Origin: Brevibacterium daeguense
GTDB taxonomy: Bacteria; Actinomycetota; Actinomycetes; Actinomycetales; Brevibacteriaceae
Length of the DNA: 59,530 nucleotides
Assembly (NCBI RefSeq): GCF_021729135.1
Contig: NZ_JAJTWW010000005.1
Span: 1 to 59,530, forward strand
Direction of reading: 5' to 3'
Shown here: piece by piece, positions 8,053 to 17,151 of the stretch
Layout: each line of letters begins with the position of its first letter
How positions within the stretch are numbered: the stretch's first letter is position 1
Position numbers and translations under genes: made by a program
The notes under the pieces: model-generated
The model's database searches: none
Seen by the model: only the letters and a program-made list of their open reading frames with translations
What the model was told of the DNA's origin: nothing

Positions 8053-9033
8053 TCAGCGGCTGGTCACCTTTCCGGTGAGCTGGGCCGCGGAGCGCATGAA
8101 GATCGGCCGGGCCAGGATCCAGCCGGCGACCACCACGAGGAGCGCGAGAGCGAACATCACGAAGCCCCACCAGCTGTCGGAGCCCTCGGGCATCCAGCTG
8201 AACATGTGGTTGAGGTTGTGACGCATGCCCGTGGTGAACACCAGGACGACGTGGAAGAAGATGAACACCACGAAGTAGAACATCACCGGCAGGTGGATGG
8301 CGCGGGCCAGCGGCGCCGGGTAGAACCTGCTGATCTTCCAGTCGTTGTTCCACACCGGGGACATCCGCAGACCGGTGATCGCGGCCAGCGGCGCGGCGAT
8401 GAAGATCGTCACGAAGTAGGCCAGGACCTGCAGCGCGTTGTAGTTGACCCACGCCATCTCCGCCGGCCAGTCGAGCGAGAGGTACTGCAGCCCGGCTGAG
8501 ACGGCATTCGGGAAGATGTCCCAGCTGGTCGGCACCACGCGCGCCCAGCGTCCGGAGGCGAACAGCAGGATCACGAAGATCAGGCCGTGGAGCACCCATA
8601 GGACGTCCAGGGTCAGGTGCAGCCACAGGTAGAGGCTCATCTTGGTCGGTGGCCTCTTGGTGGTGAACCGGCCGGTGTTGTTGCGGGTCCAGAACGCCTC
8701 GGGCTTCCGCTGGGTACGCACCAGCCAGCCCGAGCGGATGATCAGGACGATGAGGAAGAAGTTGAAGAAGTGCTGCCACTGCGCCCACCACGGAAAGCCC
8801 TCCGGGGTGCCTTCAGGCAGCTCGGAGTGTCCGGGGTAGTTCGCCAGGAACTCCGCACCGGTCGGGGTCCCCACGAACCAGCGCGCCGCGACCACGGCAA
8901 TAGCCAGCACCGCGATGAGAATCGGAGCGACCCAGACCACCGTGAACCACGGTGTCTGGCGGAACGGCGTCCGCTTGCCCTTCTTCTTTTTCTTCTTCTT
9001 GGTGCTCGCCTTGGTCTTCGTGTCCGTCACCAT
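8053..9033 (-). CDS. Membrane cytochrome b (cytochrome b561 / Ni-Fe hydrogenase b-type family)
   Basis: This 326-residue membrane protein resembles the four-helix di-haem cytochrome b561/hydrogenase-b family. It starts with a very basic cytoplasmic tail containing a run of seven lysines (residues 12-18). Helices follow near 31-51 and 84-103, with further segments to about 310. Candidate haem ligands are His in QWQHFFNF, LWLHLTLDVLWVLHG, LARAIHLPVMFY and IFFHVVLVF. The gene stands alone between convergent and divergent neighbours, and no dehydrogenase or molybdoenzyme subunit is next to it, so its electron donor is unknown. It could serve a quinone-linked periplasmic reductase encoded elsewhere. 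Confidence 0.75.
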   Translation of the reverse strand: MVTDTKTKASTKKKKKKKGKRTPFRQTPWFTVVWVAPILIAVLAIAVVAARWFVGTPTGAEFLANYPGHSELPEGTPEGFPWWAQWQHFFNFFLIVLIIRSGWLVRTQRKPEAFWTRNNTGRFTTKRPPTKMSLYLWLHLTLDVLWVLHGLIFVILLFASGRWARVVPTSWDIFPNAVSAGLQYLSLDWPAEMAWVNYNALQVLAYFVTIFIAAPLAAITGLRMSPVWNNDWKISRFYPAPLARAIHLPVMFYFVVFIFFHVVLVFTTGMRHNLNHMFSWMPEGSDSWWGFVMFALALLVVVAGWILARPIFMRSAAQLTGKVTSR

Positions 9034-9222
9034 GGTGCTCGACGGTCTCCTATCTGCTGCGACGCCGGCGACTGCTGTCGACGACGGTTGCGGGTCAGAA
9101 CCTCGTCAATCGTAGTCGGCGGGCCGGACCGTCTCAGCTGCGGGTCGGCTTTCGAGACGCGCCTCCCAACCAGAGGCGATTCTGCCTCCAGCGGCTTTGC
9201 ACGTTAGACTGGTGGAACTTGT

Positions 9223-9240
9223 GAACCCGTTCTCGGGTTC
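9223..9240 (+). promoter_or_regulatory. Hairpin in the leader of the DEAD-box helicase gene
   Basis: GAACCCG-TTCT-CGGGTTC is a perfect stem-loop in the 367-base gap 9034-9400. A TAGACT hexamer at 9204-9209 could be a -10 box, which would give a leader of about 180 bases. Long leaders are common for RNA helicase and cold-shock genes. The left end of the gap must also hold the promoter of the cytochrome b gene. Confidence 0.35.
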
Positions 9241-9400
9241 CCTGCGTCGTCAGGACTCCTCGTCATGGGAACCGCGTCATATCCCGGTTCGTGTTTCTGA
9301 AGCCACATCCTCGCGGCGATCGAGAGCACCGTCCGGTGCTCCCGCCCTTTGCCAGGACAGGTTCCTTCGCTCAGAACGCGATGCGCTGTGCACTGGCACG

Positions 9401-10837
9401 TTGAAAGGCACTCTTATCACTGCCACCCAGACTGTTTCACCCGCCTCCCCTTCGACTGCGGCCACCACTTTCGCCTCGCTCGGCGTGCCCGCCCCGATCC
9501 TCCGGGCACTCGCGGCCGACGGCAAGACCGATGCATTCCCCATCCAGCAGGACACTCTGCCGGACACCCTTGCTGGCCGCGATGTGCTCGGCCGCGGCAA
9601 GACGGGCTCCGGCAAGACGCTGGCCTTCTCCATCCCGATGGTCGCGCGCCTCGGCGAGTCGGCCGGTCGCGGCGCTCGCCGTCCGCGGAGCCCGCGCGGC
9701 CTGATCCTCGCCCCGACTCGCGAGCTGGCGACCCAGATCGAAGCCGTGCTCTCCCCGCTGGCCGCTGCGTACGGGATGAAGACCACCACCATCTTCGGCG
9801 GCGTCAGCGCGAACCGTCAGATCACCGCGCTGAAGGCCGGCGTCGACATCGTCGTGGCCTGCCCCGGGCGGCTGGAGGACCTGCTCCAGCAGCGGGCCCT
9901 GACTCTCGACGCGATCGAGGTCACCGTCCTCGACGAAGCCGATCACATGGCTGACCTGGGATTCCTTCCCGGAGTCACGCGCCTGCTGCAGAAGACCCCG
10001 CCCAAGGGCCAGCGGCTGTTCTTCTCCGCCACCCTCGACAACGGCGTGGACAAGCTGGTCCGACGGTTCCTGCACAACGAGGTCCTGCACTCGGTCGACG
10101 ACCCGACCTCGCACGTGTCGGCCATGACCCACCACGTGTTCCAGGTTGACCGCGACGAGAAGAAGCAGCTCATCGAGAAGCTCTCCTCCGGCACCGGACG
10201 CCGCATCCTCTTCACCCGCACCAAGCACCAGGCGAAGAGGCTCGCCCGCCAGCTCACCGGGCAGGGGATTCCCGCCGTCGACCTGCACGGCGATCTCAAC
10301 CAGTCGCAGCGGAACCGCAACCTCGCCTCGTTCGGCGGAGGGGACGTCCGCGTCCTGGTGGCCACCGACGTCGCGGCCCGCGGCGTGCACGTGGACTCCG
10401 TCGAGCTGGTCGTCCACGTCGACCCGCCGGCAGAGCACAAGGCCTACCTGCACCGCTCCGGCCGGACCGCCCGCGCCGGGAGCGCCGGCGACGTCGTCAC
10501 GGTGATGCTGCCGGAGGAGCGCCGGGACACCCAGGTGCTGCTGCGCAAGGCCGCCGTCAAGGTGACGCCGGTCACCGTGACGGCCGAGTCCTCCGAGGTG
10601 TCCGACCTGGTGGGGCCCGAGGCGCCCTACGTCGAGCCGCAGCCCCGCGCCCCCCAGCAGCAGCAGCCGGCTCGTCAGCGCCCGCAGGGCCAGGGCGGCG
10701 GCAACGGTGGCGGTCGACGTCGCCGAGGCGGCAGCCCGTCCGGCCGGACCGGCCAGGCAGCCCCGTCCGGGCAGCCCCGCCGCGGCGGCCAGGGAGGACG
10801 AAGCGCGTCCGGCAGGTCGCGCAGCGACCGCTTCTGA
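9401..10837 (+). CDS. DEAD-box ATP-dependent RNA helicase
   Basis: This RNA helicase unwinds structured RNA in ribosome assembly or mRNA turnover. All family motifs are visible in order: Q motif FASLGVPAPI...FPIQ, motif I GRGKTGSGKT, Ia PTREL, II LDEADHMAD (DEAD), III FSAT, IV region LFTRTK, V ATDVAARGVH and VI HRSGRTARAG. The last 70 residues are a basic Gly/Arg/Gln-rich tail with RGG-like repeats, an RNA-binding extension. The start is uncertain: no ATG sits near the Q motif. I prefer the TTG at 9401; GTG at 9484 is an alternative, and an ATG far upstream at 9197 would add an unlikely 68 residues. It is followed by a strong terminator. Confidence 0.9.
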   Translation: MKGTLITATQTVSPASPSTAATTFASLGVPAPILRALAADGKTDAFPIQQDTLPDTLAGRDVLGRGKTGSGKTLAFSIPMVARLGESAGRGARRPRSPRGLILAPTRELATQIEAVLSPLAAAYGMKTTTIFGGVSANRQITALKAGVDIVVACPGRLEDLLQQRALTLDAIEVTVLDEADHMADLGFLPGVTRLLQKTPPKGQRLFFSATLDNGVDKLVRRFLHNEVLHSVDDPTSHVSAMTHHVFQVDRDEKKQLIEKLSSGTGRRILFTRTKHQAKRLARQLTGQGIPAVDLHGDLNQSQRNRNLASFGGGDVRVLVATDVAARGVHVDSVELVVHVDPPAEHKAYLHRSGRTARAGSAGDVVTVMLPEERRDTQVLLRKAAVKVTPVTVTAESSEVSDLVGPEAPYVEPQPRAPQQQQPARQRPQGQGGGNGGGRRRRGGSPSGRTGQAAPSGQPRRGGQGGRSASGRSRSDRF

Positions 10838-10867
10838 GGCACCGACCGCTTCTGAGCTCAGATCCAA

Positions 10868-10894
10868 GGCCGTCCCGGTCACCCCGGGACGGCC
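10868..10894. terminator. Bidirectional terminator between convergent genes
   Basis: GGCCGTCCCGG and CCGGGACGGCC form an 11-bp GC stem with a 5-base loop, placed midway between the helicase stop (10837) and the end of the leftward CoA ligase gene (10931). Confidence 0.75.
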
Positions 10895-10930
10895 GTTCTG
10901 CGCTGTGCTCGCCGGGGAGGAGCTGAGAAC

Positions 10931-12436
10931 TCAGCCGCCGAGGAGCTCGGTCTTGATCTCCCGCTTGCGGATCTTGCCGGCGGCGTCGCGCAGCGGTCGG
11001 GTGGTCCCGACGACCCTCCTGGGCCGCTTCACCCGGGACAGGTGCTCGGTGAGGAAGTCGTCGAGATCGTCGGGCACCTCGCCGTCGGCCGTCTCCACCA
11101 CGAGCGCGGGCACCTTGCCGAGCTCGGGATCCTCAAGCCCCACACAGCAGGAGGCGAGGACGGCGGGATGCCGGTCGACCGCCGCCTCGATCTCGGCCGG
11201 GTACACGTTGACACCGCCGACCAGCAGCATGTCCGCCCGCCGGTCGGTGAGGTAGAGATACCCGTCCTCGTCCAGCCGTCCGATGTCGCCGACGGTCTCC
11301 CACCCATCGTCGGCCGACTCTGCCCGGGCGCCCAGGTAGTGGTAGGACGGCGGTTCGCCGGCGCCTCGGCGCAGCCACACCTCGCCGATCTCACCGACCG
11401 GCAGCTCGCGGCCGGATTCGTCGCGGATGCTGACCTCGCCGACCTTCGCCGTCCCGACGGACCCCGGGTGCTCCAGCCATTCGGTTCCGGTGATCGTGGT
11501 CGCGGCCTGGCCCTCGGTGGGCCCGTAGAGCTCGTAGATCACCTCGGGGCCCAGCCAGTCGATCCACTCGCGCTTGAGCCACTGCGGGCAGGGAGCCGCC
11601 ACGTGGAAGAAGGTCTCCACGGATGAGAGGTCGTAGCCGAACTTGACCTCGTCCGGGAGCTTCCAGATCCGCTGCATCATGGCGGGCACCGCGTAGACCC
11701 AGGTCGCGCGGTGCTGCTCGATCATCTGCAGCGCGGTCTCCGCGTCGAAGCGCTCCATGAGCACCGTGGTGCTGCCCAGCGTGAGCGCCGCGAGCGCGTC
11801 GCTGAAGGGCGCATTGTGGGACAGCGCGGCGGTGATCAGGCAGATGCCGTGCTCGGGCACGCCCATGGCCAGTCCGAGCTGGGCGATGCTCGCAGGATCA
11901 GCGGGTGCTCCGGAGAGGATGAGCTTGGGCCGGCCGGTGCTGCCGCCGGAGGTCGGAACCTTGAGCTGCGGGGCGACGACGGCAGGCAGGGGCGCGTCGG
12001 AGAGCCGTTCGGCGCCTCGGACGTCGGTGAGGCGCGGCACCGCAATGCTGCGGTCCGTGGTGTCGACGGCGAGCGCGGGGCGCCCCAGCTCGACGATCGC
12101 GTTGAGCTCGCCCTGCACCATCCGGTCCGACACCGGCATGGGCACGGCGCCGATCTTCCACGCCGCGATCGCCGAGAGCATCATGAGCGACCCGACCGGC
12201 GTGGAGATGAGCACGAAGTCGCCCTCGCCGACCCCCTCCTGAGCGAACAGGCGCGCGAGCTGGTTGGTGCGCGATTCGAGCTCGGCGAAGGCGATCACTC
12301 CGGTGGCGTCGATGATCGCGTCGACGTCTCCGCGCTCGGCCGCGTGGTGCGCGAACTGCTCGTGGAAGGTCGGACGAACGTCCGCCTCGATCTCCGGGGA
12401 GCTCGGTCCGGGAGTCGCTTCTGCACTCGGTGACAT
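10931..12436 (-). CDS. AMP-dependent acyl-CoA synthetase/ligase
   Basis: This ANL-superfamily adenylate-forming enzyme activates a carboxylic acid as an acyl-AMP and then the CoA thioester. Visible motifs are PTSGGSTGRPK (P-loop A3), YELYGPTEG (A5), the TVGDIGRLDEDGYLYLTDR region (A7/A8) and KIRKREIKTE near the C-terminus with the catalytic Lys (A10). Length is 501 residues. The ATG at 12436 has AAGGAGG eight bases upstream. The gene is divergent from the second DctP lipoprotein, with a 251-base shared promoter region (12437-12687). This suggests the imported substrate is, or becomes, a carboxylate activated here. The actual acid is not predictable. Confidence 0.88.
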   Translation of the reverse strand: MSPSAEATPGPSSPEIEADVRPTFHEQFAHHAAERGDVDAIIDATGVIAFAELESRTNQLARLFAQEGVGEGDFVLISTPVGSLMMLSAIAAWKIGAVPMPVSDRMVQGELNAIVELGRPALAVDTTDRSIAVPRLTDVRGAERLSDAPLPAVVAPQLKVPTSGGSTGRPKLILSGAPADPASIAQLGLAMGVPEHGICLITAALSHNAPFSDALAALTLGSTTVLMERFDAETALQMIEQHRATWVYAVPAMMQRIWKLPDEVKFGYDLSSVETFFHVAAPCPQWLKREWIDWLGPEVIYELYGPTEGQAATTITGTEWLEHPGSVGTAKVGEVSIRDESGRELPVGEIGEVWLRRGAGEPPSYHYLGARAESADDGWETVGDIGRLDEDGYLYLTDRRADMLLVGGVNVYPAEIEAAVDRHPAVLASCCVGLEDPELGKVPALVVETADGEVPDDLDDFLTEHLSRVKRPRRVVGTTRPLRDAAGKIRKREIKTELLGG

Positions 12437-12687
12437 GGGGAACTGAGCCTCCTTGGCCCGGCAGCGGAGGGCCTCCCGAGGCGCCACGCAGCGTCGTCGA
12501 TGACGCATGCCATTGCGGAGCCCCGGGCAGCATCGGTGCCGCCGTAGTGAACAGTTGAAGTCGACCTCAGAGTAGATTCCGCGGCATGGCGCGTCAATGA
12601 GCGGCTCGATCGTTGTTAGTGTCGGAATGCGCGCTTCAATGCCGAGCCGCGCGGAACCCCGCCAACTTCTGATTCAAAGGTGAAGAC

Positions 12688-14001
12688 ATGAATAGGCCTG
12701 CCCCTCGGACGACCCGGCGAACCCCACGTCGATCGGCCCGCCGCCCCCGGCTCCTCGCGGCTGCCGCCTCGGCCGCTGCCCTCGGACTGACTCTGAGCGC
12801 CTGCGCCGGCAGCGCCGGCAGCAGCGGCGGTGATGAAGGCGGCGGTGAGGGCTACGAGTACGGCGCCTCGCAGGAGGAGATCGACGCCGCGATCGCCGAC
12901 CTCGAGCCGGTGACCATCAAGTACCAGATCCCGGCGACGTCCCAGAACTCCCCGCAGGAGCCCCTGGGCAGCGTGTTCAAGGAGACGGTCGAGGAGCGCT
13001 CGGGCGGCAAGATCACGGTGGAGCTGGCCTGGAACCAGTCGATCGCCACCTATGAGGATCTGCACGACGCTCTGGCCGACGGGCGCGTGGACATGGCCTT
13101 CACCCTGCCGTCGTACGACCCCGCGCAATTCCCCGCCTTCAACGCCCTCAACGAGCTGCTCGGCGGTGACCCGTCCTCCCCGATGCTCGGCGAGCTCCTG
13201 ATCAACACCGTTGCCGCCGACGTCAGCTGGCAGACCCCGGAGATCCTGGAGGAGTACGAGGCGATCGACGTCACCCCCCTCGTCCCGGTGATGGCCTCCG
13301 GCAACTACTACTCGATCTGCACCGAACCCGCCCCGGAGCTCGAGGACTGGCAGGGCCTGCAGGTGCGGGTCGGCTCCCCGGCGGCCAGCGACATGGTCGA
13401 GCACGTGGGCGGTTCCCCGGTGTCGATCGCCGGCGTCGAGGCGTACGAGGCGCTGCAGCGCGGCACGATCGACTGCTCGCTCGCCGTGCTCTCGGACGTG
13501 GTGCAGGGCGGCTTCTTCGAGGTCGCGCCCAGCCTGGGCTATCCGACGACGACCAGCTTCCCGCGGGTGTCCGGGGCGATCCTCACCGGCACGACGGTCG
13601 AGCAGCTCCCGCTGGCGTACCAGCAGATCATCTTCGACTCCTTCGACGGCTACTACCAGGGCGGAATGGAGGCGACGATCGGCAGCAAGGTCGACGCGAT
13701 CAGCCAGGCGAAGGAGACAGGAGTCGCCATCGACGAGGCGTCCGAGGATCTGCAGGAGCAGATCAAGTCGTTCGCCGACGGCCGGCGCCAGGAGATCGCG
13801 GAGTCCGGGATCATCGGCGAGGACATCCTCGACCGGCTCGACGCGTCGCGAGAGAAGTGGACGACGAAGATCGAGGAGCTCGGCTATTCCGAGGACGGCG
13901 GACTGGAGGACTTCGACGAGTGGTACGACCCGGAGACCGACTACCGGCCGGTCGCCCAGGAGCTGCTCAAGGAGACGATGCTGGAGCACCGCCCGAGCTG
14001 A
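12688..14001 (+). CDS. TRAP-type (DctP family) solute-binding lipoprotein, copy 2
   Basis: This is a 437-residue paralogue of the lipoprotein at 83. The signal peptide is Arg-rich, then hydrophobic, and ends at lipobox LSAC followed by AGSAGSSG. After a Gly/Glu linker comes EYGASQEEIDAAIADLEPVTIKYQI, which matches copy 1 closely; the core contains EALQRGTIDCSLAV, and the tail has DEWYDPETDY. AAAGGTGA lies before the ATG. The gene is monocistronic as far as can be seen: the next gene begins 133 bases later. Neither TRAP membrane subunit is nearby, so it must use a permease encoded elsewhere or act as a binding or sensing protein. Confidence 0.88.
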   Translation: MNRPAPRTTRRTPRRSARRPRLLAAAASAAALGLTLSACAGSAGSSGGDEGGGEGYEYGASQEEIDAAIADLEPVTIKYQIPATSQNSPQEPLGSVFKETVEERSGGKITVELAWNQSIATYEDLHDALADGRVDMAFTLPSYDPAQFPAFNALNELLGGDPSSPMLGELLINTVAADVSWQTPEILEEYEAIDVTPLVPVMASGNYYSICTEPAPELEDWQGLQVRVGSPAASDMVEHVGGSPVSIAGVEAYEALQRGTIDCSLAVLSDVVQGGFFEVAPSLGYPTTTSFPRVSGAILTGTTVEQLPLAYQQIIFDSFDGYYQGGMEATIGSKVDAISQAKETGVAIDEASEDLQEQIKSFADGRRQEIAESGIIGEDILDRLDASREKWTTKIEELGYSEDGGLEDFDEWYDPETDYRPVAQELLKETMLEHRPS

Positions 14002-14134
14002 GCCTGAGCCGGAACCTGAGCCACGGGACAGGCCTCCGTGCCAGGGCTGAAAACCGTGCCAGGGCTGACAGCTCAAGAGCCGATTCCTCCGGGATCCTCT
14101 TGGCGCGGCCCTGGCGCGGTGCCAGACTTGAAGC

Positions 14135-14413
14135 ATGTGCAGGAACATCCGCCCGTTGCACAACTTCGAACCGCACGCCACCTCGGAGGAGGTCCACGCG
14201 GCGGCTCTGCAGTATGTGCGCAAAGTTGCGGGCATGACGAAGCCATCGGCCAGGAACGCGGCTGTGTTCGATCGTGCTGTCGCCGAGGTCGCCGAGGCCA
14301 CCGAACGGCTCCTGGCCGACCTGGTGACCTCGGCACCGCCGAAGGACCGCGACGTGGAAGCCGCAAAGGCGAAGGAACGCTCGGCACGCCGCTTCGGGAC
14401 GATGACGGCCTGA
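14135..14413 (+). CDS. DUF2277 family small protein
   Basis: This 92-residue protein begins MCRNIRPLHNFEPHATSEE and matches the DUF2277 family, which is common in actinobacteria and proteobacteria and has no known function. It is predicted soluble, helical and basic at the C-terminus. The conserved Cys2 and the pattern RPLHNFEP are the family signature. The ATG is preceded by GACTTGAAGC, which could be a leaderless -10 element (CAGACT) rather than a ribosome binding site. Note that the SRAP gene also starts ATGTGC after a similar sequence. Confidence 0.85.
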   Translation: MCRNIRPLHNFEPHATSEEVHAAALQYVRKVAGMTKPSARNAAVFDRAVAEVAEATERLLADLVTSAPPKDRDVEAAKAKERSARRFGTMTA

Positions 14414-14485
14414 CCTGCGTTTGGCGGGCAGCTCTCACGCCGCCGCCGAGGCGGTTCGCCGCGCGCATTCCGCCGAGGCGGACGA

Positions 14486-14515
14486 CCGCTGGGACCGGGT
14501 GGCCGGTCCCAGCGG
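14486..14515. terminator. Bidirectional terminator hairpin
   Basis: CCGCTGGGACCGG-GTGG-CCGGTCCCAGCGG is a perfect 13-bp stem. It lies between the convergent DUF2277 gene and the lipoyl-domain gene. Confidence 0.75.
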
Positions 14516-14522
14516 CCCCGCC

Positions 14523-14756
14523 TCAGGTGATCCGCGCGATGGGGCTGCCCTGAGCGACCGCCTCGTCCTCCGCGACGAGGAGTTCGATGACGCCGGCAGC
14601 CGGGGCGAACACCTCGGCGTCGACCTTGTCGACCTGGACCTCGCCGATCAGCTGGTCCACGTTGACGGTCTCCCCGTCGGCCACGTACCAGGTGGCGAGC
14701 ACGCCCTCGGCGTCCGGCTTGTCCTCGCTCAGCTGCGGGAACACGATGTCGGTCAT
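14523..14756 (-). CDS. Stand-alone lipoyl/biotinyl-domain carrier protein
   Basis: This 77-residue protein consists only of a lipoyl domain. It starts MTDIVFPQLSEDKPDAEGVL and carries the modification site EVQVDKVDAEVFAP with Lys at the hairpin tip. It lacks the peripheral-subunit-binding and acyltransferase domains of an E2 enzyme. Its ATG overlaps the E1beta stop by four bases, so it is the third gene of an E1alpha-E1beta-lipoyl operon. It probably carries the acyl group made by the E1 pair. The acyltransferase and E3 must be supplied from elsewhere, or transfer uses a different acceptor. Confidence 0.85.
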   Translation of the reverse strand: MTDIVFPQLSEDKPDAEGVLATWYVADGETVNVDQLIGEVQVDKVDAEVFAPAAGVIELLVAEDEAVAQGSPIARIT

Positions 14757-15793
14757 GACACCACCTCGCGCACAGCGGCCTCGATCCGGTCCCGCGTGGG
14801 CAGCGCCGCGTACTCCAAGTCGTGGGCGTACGGGATCGGCACATCCGGCATCGTCACCCGTTTGACCGGTGCCTTCAGGAGGCCGGGGTCGACGTCGGTG
14901 ACGGTGGCGACCACCTCGCCGGACACGCCGAACGACAGGTAGTCCTCGTCGACTACGATCAACCGGCCGGTCTTGCGCACGGAGTCGAGGATCGCCTCCC
15001 GGTCCAGCGGGACGAGCGACCGCAGGTCGATCACCTCGACGTCGATGCCCTCGCCGGCGAGCGCCTCGGCGACGTCGAGCGAATGGTGCACCGACAGGGA
15101 CAGCGTGACGATCGTGGCGTCCGAGCCCTCCCGCGCGACGCGCGCCTTGCCGATCGGCACGAGGTGCTCGCCCTCCGGCACGATGTCGATCGACCGCTTG
15201 TTCTTCGCCATCCACGGCAGCCCCATGATCCCCTTGTGGAACATGTACACGACGGGATTGTCGTCCCGGATCGCGGAGGTCATGAGACCCTTGGCGTCGG
15301 CGGGGTTGGACGGCACGACGACCTTCATGCCCGGCAGGTGGGCGAACGTGCCCCACAGGGTCTGGGAGTGCTGGCCGCCGTCGGAGTACCCGCCGCCCAC
15401 GGCCGTCGTCAGCACCATGGGCACCTTGACGTTGCCGCCGGAGAAGTAGTGGATCTTGGCCATGTGGTTGTAGATCTGGTCCAGGCACACGCCCAGGAAG
15501 TCCGCGAACATCAGCTCGACGATCGGCCGCATGCCCTCGGTCGCTGCGCCGATCCCCAGCCCGATGAACGCGGTCTCCGAGATCGGGGTGTCGATGATCC
15601 GATCCTTCCCGAACCGCTCGAGCAAGCCCGTGGTCGAGGAGAAGATGCCGCCGTACTCGCCGACGTCCTCGCCGAGGTAGACGATCGAGTCGTCGCGCTC
15701 CATCTCCTGGGTGATCGCCTCGACCATCGCCTTCGAGGTGTTGAGCCGGCGGCGGGCCTGCTGGGTCGCCTGCGTGGTGTCGGTCGAGGTCAT
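14753..15793 (-). CDS. 2-oxoacid/acetoin dehydrogenase E1 component, beta subunit
   Basis: This is a 346-residue transketolase-like ThDP subunit. Characteristic stretches are LGEDVGEYGGIF, DRIIDTPISETAFIGLGIGAA, ELMFADF, GGGYSDGGQHSQ and VPSNPADAKGL. It pairs with the E1alpha upstream; the active site forms at the interface, and the beta subunit contributes the cofactor-activating Glu. The ATG at 15793 overlaps the E1alpha stop (ATGA), and its own stop overlaps the lipoyl gene, so all three should be made in fixed ratio. The sequence alone does not separate acetoin dehydrogenase from pyruvate or branched-chain types. Confidence 0.9.
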   Translation of the reverse strand: MTSTDTTQATQQARRRLNTSKAMVEAITQEMERDDSIVYLGEDVGEYGGIFSSTTGLLERFGKDRIIDTPISETAFIGLGIGAATEGMRPIVELMFADFLGVCLDQIYNHMAKIHYFSGGNVKVPMVLTTAVGGGYSDGGQHSQTLWGTFAHLPGMKVVVPSNPADAKGLMTSAIRDDNPVVYMFHKGIMGLPWMAKNKRSIDIVPEGEHLVPIGKARVAREGSDATIVTLSLSVHHSLDVAEALAGEGIDVEVIDLRSLVPLDREAILDSVRKTGRLIVVDEDYLSFGVSGEVVATVTDVDPGLLKAPVKRVTMPDVPIPYAHDLEYAALPTRDRIEAAVREVVS

Positions 15794-16902
15794 CGCTCCT
15801 CCTCGGCGAAGATGTACTTCATGAGATCGGCGGGGTCCGGGATGTCGCTGTCCTTGGCGAAGTCGATCGCCTCCTCGACCTGCGTGACGGCGCGCTCCCG
15901 GGCGGAATCGACCGCGGCGTCGTCGAGCACGCCGGCCTCGCGCAGCCGGGATTCGTAGCGCGGGATCGGGTCCAGGGCGGTGATGTCGTCGAGGTCGGTG
16001 CGGTAGCCCTGGGCGTCGCCCTCGAAGTGGCCCCAGAGCCGCAGGGTCGCCACTTCGATGAGGCTGGGTCCCTCGCCGGCGCGAGCGCGCTCGACGGCGC
16101 GTCCGGCCGCCTGGTAGACCGCCTCGACGTCGTTGTCCTCGATCCGCTCGCCGGGGATGCCGTAGCCGGCCGCCCGGACGGCGTTCGAGCTCACCGCGGT
16201 CGAGGCGGTCCGGGCCACCGAGATGCCCCATTCGTTGTCCTCGACGATGAACACCACCGGCAGCTTCCACAGTGCCGCCAGGTTGAGGGATTCGTGGAAC
16301 GCGCCCTGGTTGGCGGCGCCCTCGCCGGCGACCGCAACGGCGATCGCATCAGTGCCCCGCCGCTTGAAGGCGAAGGCCATGCCCAGCGCCGGCGGATAGC
16401 CCTCGGCGACGATGCCCGAGCACGAGAAGTGGACGTCGGGGTCGAACAGGTGCATGTGCCCGCCCCTGCCCCGCCCGAGCCCGGTGGTGCGGCCGAAGAT
16501 CTCCGCCGTCATCTTCTTCATGTCCACGCCGTGCGCGACCGCGAAGTGGTGCGGCCGGTGGGTGGCGGTGACGGCGTCCTCGGCGGTCAGGTGCGCGCAG
16601 ACGCCCGCCGCCACGGGTTCCTGCCCGGCGGAGAGGTGCATCTCGCCGGGGATCAGGCCCTTGCCGATGTCGAAGCCGGGCCCCTTGTCGGCGTGGTACT
16701 CCCGGAGGATCGCCTCCTCATAGGTCCGGGAGAGGACCATGGTCGAATAGAGCCCGAGGCGGGTGTCGTCGGAGAGATCGCGTCCGGGCGCGGAGGTTTC
16801 GCGAGTATCCGGGACCGGCGCGTCTGCCGGTGCGGATCGAGTGGTGGTGGATGTGGTCGTGCATTCGGTCGTCGATTCCGATGCGTGCGTGGATTCGGTC
16901 AT
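15790..16902 (-). CDS. 2-oxoacid/acetoin dehydrogenase E1 component, alpha subunit
   Basis: This is a 370-residue ThDP-binding E1alpha. The cofactor motif is AGEGAANQGAFHESLNLAALW with the downstream Asn in VEDNEWG; other landmarks are GEMHLSAGQEPVAAG and RGRGGHMHLFD. The last resembles AcoA-type acetoin dehydrogenases, so acetoin is a candidate substrate, and a butanediol-dehydrogenase-like gene lies 8 kb away. The first 30 residues are a Thr/Ser-rich extension of low complexity. ATG at 16902 follows a GGGGG stretch; an in-frame ATG at 16914 is an alternative. The gene heads the operon and is divergent from an NADP-oxidoreductase gene. Confidence 0.9.
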   Translation of the reverse strand: MTESTHASESTTECTTTSTTTRSAPADAPVPDTRETSAPGRDLSDDTRLGLYSTMVLSRTYEEAILREYHADKGPGFDIGKGLIPGEMHLSAGQEPVAAGVCAHLTAEDAVTATHRPHHFAVAHGVDMKKMTAEIFGRTTGLGRGRGGHMHLFDPDVHFSCSGIVAEGYPPALGMAFAFKRRGTDAIAVAVAGEGAANQGAFHESLNLAALWKLPVVFIVEDNEWGISVARTASTAVSSNAVRAAGYGIPGERIEDNDVEAVYQAAGRAVERARAGEGPSLIEVATLRLWGHFEGDAQGYRTDLDDITALDPIPRYESRLREAGVLDDAAVDSARERAVTQVEEAIDFAKDSDIPDPADLMKYIFAEEER

Positions 16903-17151
16903 AGCTGCCCCCATTGGCCTCTGCTTCCGTACCGCGAATCCTAGTTCGCCTGACGGCAGCAGGCAATGATCACCGGAGCCGAACACGCCACCGAGAAGAC
17001 CCCACTTTCGTCCCGAAGAAGCGTCGAAAGTCAAGCTCACTCGCTCTAGCATGGAATCATGATCCGGCGACTGATTCAGAAACTGTTCGGGCGCGACACC
17101 AGTCCCGCCATGACGACCACACAGCGCCAAGCCCACCGGGAAGGGGCCGCC

